Program-made: the position numbers and the translations under genes | Shown here: piece after piece, positions 17,490 to 25,541 of the stretch | Position numbering within the stretch: the first letter of the stretch is position 1 | How the letters are laid out: the number at the start of each line of letters is the position of its first letter | DNA from: Acidimicrobiales bacterium | Lineage (GTDB): Bacteria; Actinomycetota; Acidimicrobiia; Acidimicrobiales; MedAcidi-G1 | Reading direction: 5' to 3' | Length of the DNA: 44,298 nucleotides | Assembly: GCA_029577135.1 (NCBI GenBank) | Contig: JARQPW010000020.1 | Span: forward strand, 1-44,298 | Notes under the pieces: model-generated | The model's input: only the letters and a program-made list of their open reading frames with translations | What the model was told of the DNA's origin: nothing | Database searches by the model: none

Positions 17490-20024
17490 TCAGCCCTTCA
17501 TCCGCGAGTCGTCCGGGTCGAAGACGGCGCCGGTCGAAGCGACCTTCACCGGGTAGAGCTCGTTCATGTACATCACCTGGAGGTCCGTGCCCGGGGTGGC
17601 CAACTCGAGGGGCAGGTGCGACATGAGCAGGAACCTGTCGACGGAGGGGCCCGGGCCGGCCGAGGTGACCCGGCTGACACGTCCGTGCGAGTCGACGATG
17701 CGGTCGCCGTCGAGGGTCAGGATCGGCTCGTTACCACCCTGCATGTACCGCTGGCGACCTCGGCCATCGGTGTGGTCCTCGACGGTGAGGGTGCAGACGG
17801 CGATCTCGGGCTCGCCCTTCCCGCGGGCGGCCAGGTAGGCCTCCCTGCCGATGAAGTCTGCGGCCTTGACCCTCGGGCGGGCGAGGCCGACCTCGAGTGG
17901 GTTGTATTCGCTCTCGAGCTCTGCGCCCATGAGCCGGTAGCCCTTCTCGAGGCGCCCGGATGTGCCGTAGACACCGCCACCCGTCGCGCGGATGCCGAGG
18001 TCGGCGCCGGCCGTCATGAGGCTGTCCCACAGCGCGGGGCCGTTGTCCCAGTCGGTGTAGACCTCCCAGCCGGTGTCGCCGACATAGGAGATCCTGAACA
18101 GCGAGACGGGCACCTTCGTGCCACCGCAGTCCAGTTCGATGTCGATGATCGAGCCGTAGGGGGAACCCCCCTGGCCGAGGTCGTGGTCGGTCAGCTGCGA
18201 GAGGACCGACGGGGCGTTGGGGCCCCAGAGGCCGAGCGTGGTGATGTCCCTCGTGACGTTGCGGAACGACACCGATCCGTCGTTGGGAAGGTGGCGCCGC
18301 ACCCAGAACGAGTCGCGGCCGCCGTCGAAGACGCCGGTGACGATCCGCACCCGGTCCTCCGCCATGCGCATCATCGTCAGGTCCGAGTGGAAGCCGCCGT
18401 CCTGGTTCAGCCACGGCGTGTAGATCGACCGGCCCACGGGCACGTCGACCTTGTTCACGGCGAGGTAGTCGGCGTACTCGACGGCGCCGGGTCCCTCGAG
18501 CTCGTAGATCTGGAACGAGCTCAGGTCGACGACGCCGCAGTTCTCACGCAGGTTGAGGTGCTCGCCCGTCGTGATGGGACTCCACCAGCGGTTGTCCCAC
18601 TCGACCTCGCGTTCTGCGAGGCCGTAGCGCTCGACGAGGTCGGCGTTGGATGCGAACCACTGCGGGCGTTCCCAGGTGCGGGCCTGGAAGAACATGGCGC
18701 CCAGGTCCTCCTGGCGGGAGAAGTAGGGACCCACCTCGAGGTTGCGCCGACCCTCCCACTGCTCCTGGGGGTGGACGATCCCATAGGTCTTGTTGAAACT
18801 CTCCTCGGCGCGCGACCAGATGTGCTCGTCGCTGCACTCGTCGGTGTAGAAGCGGGCGATGTCCGCCCCGTGGGCGTCGATGACTCTCGGATAGCCGTAG
18901 GTCATCCACTCGGCGACGACCTGGGCCATGCCCGGGCCCTCCTTGACCCAGACGGCGGCGGCCGACCAGAGGTTCCGGACCTCGCGGGTCTCGCCCAGAC
19001 AGGGCATGCCGTCTGGTGTCAGCGAGAGCAGGCCATTGATGGCGTACTTGATCTCGGCGTCGCCGAGCATGTCCATCAACTCGATGGCGGTCTCCATCTG
19101 GTCGTCGAAGTCGTCCGGGGTGAAGGGCATCTCGGTGGGTGACAGTGCCGCCTCTTCATTCGAGGGGATCTCGTCCGGGTGGTGGAGGATCGGGCGGTGG
19201 CCGTAGGAGCCGACCTCCATCGAGCCGGCCGACTGGCGCTCGTAACACAAGGTGTCCATGTCGCGGACGATCGGGTAGCCGATCTCGTTGTTGGTCTCGG
19301 CGAGGATGTCCATCGGCCCGACATCGGCCATCTGGTGGACGGTGGGCACGAGCGGGATCACGGCCCCGGCCATGTTGGCGATGCGGTTCGACCAGACACC
19401 GCAGGCGATGACGACGTACTTGGTCTCGACGGTGCCCTTGTCGGTGACGACACCGGTGACCGTCCGATCGCCGGCGTTGGGACCGTCCTCGGTGAGGATG
19501 TCGAGCACCTCGGTGTTGGCGAACACCCGGCAGCCGGCCGTCTCGATGGCCTCCCTGCGCATGGTGGTGCCGGTCTCGAGCGAGTCGACGACCGAGACGG
19601 TCGGACAGTAGAAGCCACCCAGGATCACGTCCTCGTTGATGAAGGGGACGAGCTCCTTCACACCGGCCGGGGTGAGCATGTGGGCCTCGATGCCCCACGC
19701 CCTGGCGGAGGTCATGCGCCGGTCGAGTTCGTGCATGCGCTCCTCGGTGCGGGCCACCTCGATGCCGCCGGAGTCGACCGAGAGCTTCATGTCCCGGAAC
19801 TGGTTGGCGCTCTGCTCGCCGAGCAGGGCCATCTCCTTGTTGTGGTCGACCGGGAAGATGAAGTTGGAGGCGTGGCCGGTGGAGCCGCCCGGATTGGGCA
19901 GCGGGCCCTTGTCGATCAGCACCAGGTCGGTCCAGCCCAGGCGGGCGAGGTGGCCGACGAGGCAGTTGCCGACGATGCCGGCACCGATCACGACGACGTT
20001 GGCGCGTTCGGGGAATTCACTCAT
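17490..20024 (-). CDS. Dimethylglycine/sarcosine dehydrogenase, FAD and THF-binding
   Basis: The 844-residue protein has the layout of dimethylglycine and sarcosine dehydrogenases. An N-terminal DAO-type FAD domain begins NVVVIGAGIVGNCLV, with histidine 51 in GGSTGHASNF at the covalent FAD position. An FAO_M linker follows, and from about residue 430 an aminomethyltransferase (GcvT)-like folate domain with ENCGVVDLSSFQIYELEGPG, SYVGDTGWEVY and GYRLMGAELESEYNPLEVG. It should remove a methyl group from dimethylglycine (or sarcosine) as methylene-THF. The adjacent etfBA genes argue for a dehydrogenase rather than an O2-using oxidase. The start ATG at 20024 has GGAG upstream. Exact substrate is uncertain. 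Confidence 0.87.
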   Translation of the reverse strand: MSEFPERANVVVIGAGIVGNCLVGHLARLGWTDLVLIDKGPLPNPGGSTGHASNFIFPVDHNKEMALLGEQSANQFRDMKLSVDSGGIEVARTEERMHELDRRMTSARAWGIEAHMLTPAGVKELVPFINEDVILGGFYCPTVSVVDSLETGTTMRREAIETAGCRVFANTEVLDILTEDGPNAGDRTVTGVVTDKGTVETKYVVIACGVWSNRIANMAGAVIPLVPTVHQMADVGPMDILAETNNEIGYPIVRDMDTLCYERQSAGSMEVGSYGHRPILHHPDEIPSNEEAALSPTEMPFTPDDFDDQMETAIELMDMLGDAEIKYAINGLLSLTPDGMPCLGETREVRNLWSAAAVWVKEGPGMAQVVAEWMTYGYPRVIDAHGADIARFYTDECSDEHIWSRAEESFNKTYGIVHPQEQWEGRRNLEVGPYFSRQEDLGAMFFQARTWERPQWFASNADLVERYGLAEREVEWDNRWWSPITTGEHLNLRENCGVVDLSSFQIYELEGPGAVEYADYLAVNKVDVPVGRSIYTPWLNQDGGFHSDLTMMRMAEDRVRIVTGVFDGGRDSFWVRRHLPNDGSVSFRNVTRDITTLGLWGPNAPSVLSQLTDHDLGQGGSPYGSIIDIELDCGGTKVPVSLFRISYVGDTGWEVYTDWDNGPALWDSLMTAGADLGIRATGGGVYGTSGRLEKGYRLMGAELESEYNPLEVGLARPRVKAADFIGREAYLAARGKGEPEIAVCTLTVEDHTDGRGRQRYMQGGNEPILTLDGDRIVDSHGRVSRVTSAGPGPSVDRFLLMSHLPLELATPGTDLQVMYMNELYPVKVASTGAVFDPDDSRMKG

Positions 20025-20130
20025 GCAGGTGCTCCAATTCGCAGCTGCGGCCGACCTGGCGGCCGACCCGGATGAAACGTGGAGTAGGCGGTGCGACCGT
20101 AGACGACGGCCCTGTGCAAAGCACGCGAGA

Positions 20131-20154
20131 GGCTATCCACGACTCGGGAAAGCC
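20131..20154. promoter_or_regulatory. Imperfect inverted repeat upstream of the dimethylglycine dehydrogenase gene
   Basis: Arms GGCTATCC and GGAAAGCC (seven of eight pairs) flank eight bases, 107-130 bases upstream of the ATG at 20024. The right part, CTCGGGAA, also occurs in the perfect palindrome in front of the IclR gene, so this may be a second site of the same regulator. The rest of the 209-base gap at 20025-20233 shows no gene. Confidence 0.3.
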
Positions 20155-20233
20155 AACCGCATCCCGGGAAATCTTTCGACAACCGGAGCACACGCGTACA
20201 TAGATGGATGTCCGCTCTCTCCACCCTTCGATT

Positions 20234-21028
20234 TCAGGTCCGGAAGGTGGTGCGCAGGGACTCGAGGCCACCGTCGACGGCAATGACCTGGCCGTTCACG
20301 TAGCGGGCGGCCGGCGACGCCAGGAACACCGCCATGGCCGCGATGTCGCGGCCTTCCACGAACGTCCGCATCGAGACCTGGTCCTCGTAGTGCCCGCGGA
20401 TCTCCCCCGCCCCGACACCTGTCGCGGCGGACTCGGCGGCGATCACCCGATCCATCCGGACGCCACCCACCGACCCGGGACAGAGGGTGTTGGTCCGGAT
20501 GCCGAACTCACCCAGCTCCATCGCCAGCGTCGCCCCCAGGCCGACCACCGCCCACTTCGACACGGCGTAGGGCGAGCGCAGTGGGAAGCCGACGACTCCG
20601 GCCGTCGACGAGGTGTTGAGGATCGCCCCGCCACCCGCCTCCCGCATCAACGGCGCCACCCTCCGGCAGCACAGGAACATCGATCGCACGTTCACGGCCA
20701 TCGTCTGGTCCCAGGCCTCGACTTCGACCTCCTCGATCGGACCCGTGGGACCGGCGATGCCGACGTTGTTGCAGAGCACGTCGACCGACCCGAGGGACGC
20801 CAAGGCATCATCGAAGAGGCGGTCCACGTCCGCCGGTCGCGAGACGTCGCCCCCGGTGAAGCCGACGCCGTCCGGCAGATCGTCGCCGTGTCCGGGAAGG
20901 TCGGCCACGTGCACCCTGGCGCCGGCCTCGAGGAATGCGTCGACCATGGCGCGTCCGATGCCGGACGCCCCTCCGGTCACCACGACGCGTTGTCCTTCGA
21001 CCTGCTCGCCAACCGGGGTCCGACCCAT
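20234..21028 (-). CDS. Short-chain dehydrogenase/reductase
   Basis: This is a 264-residue classical SDR. It has the nucleotide-binding TGGASGIGRAM, an NNVG motif in place of the usual NNAG, and the catalytic set serine 141, tyrosine 154, lysine 158 in the SPYAVSKWA region. Aspartate 43 after the second strand favours NAD(H). It lies between an EamA transporter gene and the dimethylglycine dehydrogenase gene, so its substrate may be a related amino alcohol or hydroxy acid, but the sequence does not say which. The start ATG at 21028 has only a weak ribosome site. Confidence 0.83.
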   Translation of the reverse strand: MGRTPVGEQVEGQRVVVTGGASGIGRAMVDAFLEAGARVHVADLPGHGDDLPDGVGFTGGDVSRPADVDRLFDDALASLGSVDVLCNNVGIAGPTGPIEEVEVEAWDQTMAVNVRSMFLCCRRVAPLMREAGGGAILNTSSTAGVVGFPLRSPYAVSKWAVVGLGATLAMELGEFGIRTNTLCPGSVGGVRMDRVIAAESAATGVGAGEIRGHYEDQVSMRTFVEGRDIAAMAVFLASPAARYVNGQVIAVDGGLESLRTTFRT

Positions 21029-21065
21029 GGCAGCGGAACCTACTTTCCCCGAGCCGTGCCCGGAC

Positions 21066-21893
21066 TCAGCCCGTCACGATCAGGCCCACGGCGCTGACGG
21101 TGCCGCAGAGGCCGACCACCTGCCACCAGAAGAGCCGCTCTCCCCGGAAGAGGATTCCACAGACGACGGTGACCGCCGCGTACTGGGTGCCCGTGACCGC
21201 GATCGGCGCCAGGTCGCCGTGCTGCACGCCGTAGACGAAGGACAGGGCGCCGACGCCGGCACAGGCGGCACCGAGGGCCGCTGTCATGAACACCGAGCGA
21301 CCGGGGAGGATCGGCTCCCGAGCAACGAGGCAGGCCCCCGCCACGAAGCCGAAGGCCACCATCCGCTGGACCACGACAGGCCAGAAGCCACTCTCGACGC
21401 TGAGGTGATCGAGGACGATGAACAGCGAGCCGTAGCCGACGCCCGCACCGATGCTGTACAGGAGCCCACGACGGAGGTCCCCGACGAAGTGGGGTGCATA
21501 CGAGATCGCCAGCACCGAGACCACCCCGACGACGATCCCCGTCACGACCCGGGGGGCCGGTACACCACCGGTCGCAAGGTCCACCGTCACGGGGAGGGCA
21601 ACTGCGATCACCGCCGCCGGAGGCCCGACGACCCCCGCCGAGGCCGAGGCGTAGCCGAGGTAGAGGCAGAACAGGGAGACCACGGCGAGGATTCCGGTGA
21701 AGGCTCCGAGCAGCATGTCGCCCGACCGCCATTCGCTCCCCAGCAGGATCGCTCCGGCGACCGAGACCGGGGTGGAGACGAGGAACACCACGGCCAAGGT
21801 CTGGCGGAGGCCCCCTCGTTCGGCTGCCCCTCGCGACAGGTGGTCGCCGATGCCGATGCCGAGCGACGCAGCGACGCCGAACCCGGCGGACAT
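21066..21893 (-). CDS. EamA/DMT-family membrane transporter
   Basis: The 275-residue protein is almost entirely hydrophobic, with about ten membrane segments in two repeats, as in the drug/metabolite transporter superfamily. Examples are TLAVVFLVSTPVSVAGAIL near the start and WWQVVGLCGTVSAVGLIV at the end. The second repeat has the typical pattern GALSFVYGVQHGDLAPIAV. It lies between the iclR gene and the SDR gene with short gaps (42 and 37 bases), so it may carry a substrate or product of betaine breakdown. Direction and substrate cannot be told. Confidence 0.8.
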   Translation of the reverse strand: MSAGFGVAASLGIGIGDHLSRGAAERGGLRQTLAVVFLVSTPVSVAGAILLGSEWRSGDMLLGAFTGILAVVSLFCLYLGYASASAGVVGPPAAVIAVALPVTVDLATGGVPAPRVVTGIVVGVVSVLAISYAPHFVGDLRRGLLYSIGAGVGYGSLFIVLDHLSVESGFWPVVVQRMVAFGFVAGACLVAREPILPGRSVFMTAALGAACAGVGALSFVYGVQHGDLAPIAVTGTQYAAVTVVCGILFRGERLFWWQVVGLCGTVSAVGLIVTG

Positions 21894-21935
21894 GGATCAG
21901 GCCACCCGTCGCCCGGAGCAGTAGGTGTGGCCGGC

Positions 21936-22691
21936 TCAGGCCAGGTGGCCGAGGGCCTCGGACACCGCGACGGCGGCTGCCGAGACCCGACCGGCGATGA
22001 TGTCGCGCAGCGACTCCTGGGGGAACCGGTAGCTCGGCCCATGGCTGTGCAGGGCGCCGATCACGGCACCCGTGCTGTTGAACAACGGCGCCGCCACCGA
22101 GTTGATGCCCTCGGAGAACTCCTCGAGCACCCAGACGAACCCGTCGGATCGAATCTCCTCCAGGCGCTCTCGAATCTGATCGGGATCGACCATCGAGTCT
22201 GGTGTGTAGCGATCGAGGGGTCGGTCCAGGAACCGGTCGACGGCCGTCTCCGGCCAGTGCGCCAGGACCACCAGTCCCGACGGCACGACGTGCATCGGGA
22301 GGCTCGTCCCGCTCCAGTCGCGGACCTGGACCGGATTCGGACAGTCGACCTGTCCGACGTAGTGGACGTCGTAGCCGGCGGGAATGGCCAGGCCCACCGC
22401 CTCGGCGACCACGTCGACCAACTCGAGCATGTACGGCTGTGCCACGGCCAGGAGGCTCTGGGTCGGGTCGACGCTCGTCGCCATCGTGACGATCGACGAT
22501 CCGATGCGGTAGCCGGTGCCGTCGGGATCGCGCTCCACGGCATGGCACCCCTCGAGCGTGGCGAGCAGTCGGGCGACCGTGCTGGTCGGGAGGCCGACCT
22601 TGCGAGCCAGGTCGCTGATGCCGGCAGGTTGGCGCGCCAACTCCTCGAGGAGTCCGAAGGCCCGGTCGATGCTCTGGACGGTTGCCATCAT
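21936..22691 (-). CDS. IclR-family transcriptional regulator
   Basis: The 251-residue protein starts with an IclR winged helix-turn-helix (TVQSIDRAFGLLEELARQ, then GISDLARKVGLPTSTVARLL). The effector domain follows (MLELVDVVAEAVGLAI, YVGQVD, LPMHVVPSGLVVLA, and the closing FNSTGAVIGALHSHGPSYRF). It probably senses a small metabolite of carnitine or betaine breakdown. Two adjacent ATG codons (22691, 22688) follow CCGGAG. It is divergent from the corrinoid methyltransferase operon, with a perfect palindrome between them, and heads the minus-strand cluster that includes the dimethylglycine dehydrogenase. Effector identity is unknown. Confidence 0.9.
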   Translation of the reverse strand: MMATVQSIDRAFGLLEELARQPAGISDLARKVGLPTSTVARLLATLEGCHAVERDPDGTGYRIGSSIVTMATSVDPTQSLLAVAQPYMLELVDVVAEAVGLAIPAGYDVHYVGQVDCPNPVQVRDWSGTSLPMHVVPSGLVVLAHWPETAVDRFLDRPLDRYTPDSMVDPDQIRERLEEIRSDGFVWVLEEFSEGINSVAAPLFNSTGAVIGALHSHGPSYRFPQESLRDIIAGRVSAAAVAVSEALGHLA

Positions 22692-22770
22692 GTGCTCCGG
22701 TCCGAAAATCGCGACCGCCGGGGTGGTGGTTCGCGGTTTCCACTGGCGATAGTATTTCACGATACAGTCT

Positions 22771-22789
22771 CTTCCCGCATCTCGGGAAG
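22771..22789. promoter_or_regulatory. Perfect palindrome, candidate IclR operator
   Basis: CTTCCCG and CGGGAAG form a perfect seven-base inverted repeat around five bases, in the 204-base gap between the divergent iclR and corrinoid protein genes. Such a site suits a dimeric winged-helix regulator acting on both genes. A shorter inverted repeat, GTAT with ATAC at 22752-22765, lies 5' of it. The pairing is seen; the binding protein is inferred. Confidence 0.55.
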
Positions 22790-22895
22790 GTTTCCTCCGA
22801 CATCCACTCGGTGGAGCCATCCCGGTCTGTGGGAGCCACAACGTTGTCCCGGTCAACGGCGACCGGGATCCCGACCCGCGATGGAGTGTGTGACG

Positions 22896-23597
22896 ATGGC
22901 TGAGGAACTGCTCGACGACGAAATCGTCCTGGCCGAACTGTCCGACGGGGACCTGACGGCACAGATGCACGACGACCTCTACGACGGTCTCGCCGACGAG
23001 ATCGTCGAGGGGACCGAGATCCTGCTCGAACGGGGATGGGACCCGTCGCGCGTCCTCAACGACGCCCTGGTCGCCGGCATGCGGATCGTGGGCATCGACT
23101 TCCGGGACGGAATCCTCTTCGTCCCCGAGGTGCTACTGGCGGCCAACGCCATGAAGGCCGGCATGGCCATCCTCCGTCCACTCCTCGCCGAGACCGGTGC
23201 CCAGCCGATCGGCAAGGTGGTCATCGGCACCGTCAAGGGCGACATCCACGACATCGGCAAGAACCTGGTCGGGATGATGCTCGAGGGCGCAGGCTTCGAG
23301 GTCTTCGACCTCGGCATCAACACGGACGTCGAGCAGTTCCTCGCCGCCCTCGACGAGCACAAGCCCGACATACTCGGCATGTCGGCCCTGCTCACCACGA
23401 CCATGCCGTACATGAAGGTCGTCATCGACACGTTGATCGAGAAGAGCCTCCGCGAGGAGTACATAATCATCGTCGGCGGCGCCCCGCTGAACGAGGAGTT
23501 CAGCGAGGCCATCGGCGCCGACGCCTACTGCCGTGATGCCGCCGTCGCCTCAGAGACCGCTGAGCGCCTCGTCGCCCAGCGCCGCGCCGCGGCCTGA
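22896..23597 (+). CDS. mtgC: Corrinoid (methyl-B12) protein of a betaine methyltransferase system
   Basis: The 233-residue protein is a MtgC/MtbC-type corrinoid shuttle. A helical cap domain (about 20-100) precedes a B12-binding Rossmann domain with the signature GDIHDIGKN; histidine 118 should coordinate cobalt. Further features are GMSALLTTTMPYMK and IIVGGAPLNEEF. It should receive a methyl group from the MttB-family protein at 27530-29071 and hand it to THF via the methyltransferase at 24628-25521. I chose ATG at 22896 because GGAG lies nine bases upstream; ATG 22881 would add five residues without a ribosome site. It is the first gene of the plus-strand operon, seven bases before DUF1638. 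The symbol is by analogy with glycine betaine systems. Confidence 0.9.
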   Translation: MAEELLDDEIVLAELSDGDLTAQMHDDLYDGLADEIVEGTEILLERGWDPSRVLNDALVAGMRIVGIDFRDGILFVPEVLLAANAMKAGMAILRPLLAETGAQPIGKVVIGTVKGDIHDIGKNLVGMMLEGAGFEVFDLGINTDVEQFLAALDEHKPDILGMSALLTTTMPYMKVVIDTLIEKSLREEYIIIVGGAPLNEEFSEAIGADAYCRDAAVASETAERLVAQRRAAA

Positions 23598-23603
23598 GCC
23601 CAC

Positions 23604-24257
23604 ATGTCCGGTCGTGTCGACGCCCCGCCGACGTCCGAGCGGCGGGTCCTCATCGTCGCCTGTGGAGCCCTCGCACGGGAGCTCCTCGAGGTCGTACGGG
23701 CCAACGGCCTGCACGGAATCGACGTCGAGTGCCTGCCCGCCTCGTACCACAACACCCCTGACCTCATCCCCGACGCCGTCGCGGCGCGGGTCCTTGAGTC
23801 CAGGGACCGGTACGACGAGGTCTACGTCGGCTACGCCGACTGCGGCACCGGCGGCCGGCTGGACGCAGTCTGCGAGGAACTCGGCGTCGAACGCCTGCCC
23901 GGCGCCCACTGCTACCAGTTCTTCACCGGCACAGCGGCCTTCACCGAACTCCAGGACGCCGAAATCGGGACCTTCTACCTCACGGACTACCTGGTCCGAC
24001 ACTTCGACCGACTCGTGATCGGGTTCCTCGGCATCGACCGCCACCCCGAACTCCGCGACGACTACTTCGGCAACTACACCCGGCTCGTCTACCTGGCACA
24101 GGTCGACGATCCGGGACTCGTCAGCCGCGCCGAGGCCGCCGCCGACCGGCTCGGCCTCCGGTTCGAACACCGTCCCACGGGCTACGGCGAACTGGCGACC
24201 AGCGTCGTCGCCCTCGGCACCGCGCGGCCCACCCCCGACCCCCTTCCGATCGCCTGA
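23604..24257 (+). CDS. DUF1638 protein linked to corrinoid methyltransferases
   Basis: The 217-residue protein matches DUF1638. It has an N-terminal strand RVLIVACGALARELLEV, then VYVGYADCGTGGRLDAV and PGAHCYQFFTG, in which conserved cysteines and a histidine could bind metal or cofactor. No biochemical role is known to me. Genes of this family often sit beside MttB-type methyltransferases, and here it is between the corrinoid protein gene and a small Virulence_fact gene with gaps of only 6 and 3 bases. A role in cofactor handling or assembly is a guess from context. Confidence 0.75.
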   Translation: MSGRVDAPPTSERRVLIVACGALARELLEVVRANGLHGIDVECLPASYHNTPDLIPDAVAARVLESRDRYDEVYVGYADCGTGGRLDAVCEELGVERLPGAHCYQFFTGTAAFTELQDAEIGTFYLTDYLVRHFDRLVIGFLGIDRHPELRDDYFGNYTRLVYLAQVDDPGLVSRAEAAADRLGLRFEHRPTGYGELATSVVALGTARPTPDPLPIA

Positions 24258-24260
24258 TCC

Positions 24261-24566
24261 ATGGCCGCCCGACTCGTCACCATCTACTGGCGCGACATCC
24301 CCGCCCAGGTCACCGCCCAACAAGGGAGGACCCGGGAGAAGGCCCTGCTCGACGCCCGCTTCCAACACGCCATCGATCGTGCCGCCATGGTCGCCGGCTG
24401 CACCGACTCCGACAGCTATGTCGCCGAGTGGCGACGCGAGTCCGGCAACTGCAACGGCGACCTCGCCTCGTCGGTCGCCGCCGAGGCGGCTCGCATCGAC
24501 GCCGAGTACTCCACCGACCGGCTCGAACGCCTGGTCCGCGCCGGCGGCGTCGACCGGGCCGACTGA
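24261..24566 (+). CDS. Small Virulence_fact-family protein
   Basis: The 101-residue protein begins ARLVTIYWRDIPAQV and contains FQHAIDRAAMVAG and DSYVAEWRRE, which fit the small 'virulence factor' family (named historically, without proof of virulence). It lies three bases after DUF1638 in the methyltransferase operon. I recall the family occurring in such operons in other bacteria. It is soluble, without signal peptide or membrane segment. Its function is unknown; a small accessory subunit of the methyl-transfer complex is plausible. Confidence 0.65.
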   Translation: MAARLVTIYWRDIPAQVTAQQGRTREKALLDARFQHAIDRAAMVAGCTDSDSYVAEWRRESGNCNGDLASSVAAEAARIDAEYSTDRLERLVRAGGVDRAD

Positions 24567-24627
24567 CGCGCTCCATCTCTCCCAACCTTCCACCCATCTT
24601 CCCCATTCGACTCCCGGAGAATCCTCG

Positions 24628-25521
24628 ATGACGGACACCGTGCTCAGCTCTGCCACCAGGGATGTGGTGATCGGCTTCGGGCGACCCTTCGTCATGATCG
24701 GCGAGCGCATCAACCCGACCGGCCGCAAGCTGCTGGCCGAGGAGATGAAGGCCGGCGACTTCAGCCGGGTCGAGGCGGATGCCCTCGCCCAGGTCGAGGC
24801 CGGCGCCCAGATGCTCGACATCAACGCCGGGATCCCGCTGGCCGACGAGCCGGCGATGCTCGCCCGGGCCGTCAAGCTCGTGCAGTCCGTCACCGACGTA
24901 CCGCTCTCGATCGACTCGTCGATCATCGAGGCGCTGGAGGCCGGCCTGTCCGCCTACGAGGGCAAACCCCTCGTCAACTCCGTCACGGGCGAGGACGAGG
25001 TGATGGAGCGGGTCCTTCCCCTGGTCGCCAGGCACGGAGCCGCCGTCGTCGCCATCTCGAACGACGACACCGGGATCTCCGAGGACCCCGACGTCCGCTT
25101 CTCGGTCGCCAAGCGGATCATCGAACGCGCCGCCGACCACGGCATCCCCGCAAGCGACGTCGTCGTCGATCCCCTGGTGATGCCGATCGGTGCCATGGGA
25201 AGCGCCGGCCAGCAGGTGTTCACCCTCGTCCGACGACTCCGCGAGGAACTCGGCGTCAACACCACGTGCGGCGCATCCAACGTCAGCTTCGGCCTCCCCA
25301 ACCGGCACCACATCACCGGCACGTTCCTCGCCATGGCGATCGGCGCCGGCATGACGTCGGCGATCATGAGCCCGCTCCACGAGGAGGTGAAGACGGCCAT
25401 CCAGGCCGCCAACGTCCTCGCCGGCTACGACACCGACTGCGCCGCATGGATCCGCTCCCACCGCGACCCGTTCATCGGCACAGACCGCGAGCGCCGCGGC
25501 CGTCGCCGTCGCCAGGCCTGA
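24628..25521 (+). CDS. mtgA: Pterin-binding methyltransferase (methylcorrinoid:THF, MtgA-like)
   Basis: The 297-residue protein has the dihydropteroate-synthase TIM-barrel fold of methyl-THF:corrinoid methyltransferases. Visible are MIGERINPTGRK near the start, QMLDINAGIPLADE, PLSIDSSIIEALEAGL, PLVNSVTGED, VVVDPLVMPIG and GASNVSFGLPNRH. It should move the methyl group from the corrinoid protein to THF, giving methyl-THF for oxidation. The ATG at 24628 follows CGGAGA. The C-terminus carries a basic tail, RERRGRRRRQA. A methionine-synthase-like role in the opposite direction is less likely in this operon. Confidence 0.87.
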   Translation: MTDTVLSSATRDVVIGFGRPFVMIGERINPTGRKLLAEEMKAGDFSRVEADALAQVEAGAQMLDINAGIPLADEPAMLARAVKLVQSVTDVPLSIDSSIIEALEAGLSAYEGKPLVNSVTGEDEVMERVLPLVARHGAAVVAISNDDTGISEDPDVRFSVAKRIIERAADHGIPASDVVVDPLVMPIGAMGSAGQQVFTLVRRLREELGVNTTCGASNVSFGLPNRHHITGTFLAMAIGAGMTSAIMSPLHEEVKTAIQAANVLAGYDTDCAAWIRSHRDPFIGTDRERRGRRRRQA

Positions 25522-25541
25522 GACCCCGGCACGACGAACCG

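Noticed and set aside
22692-22895. Cobalamin riboswitch in front of the corrinoid protein gene
   Set aside because: I could not find the conserved B12-box pattern or matching helices; the palindrome fits a protein operator better.
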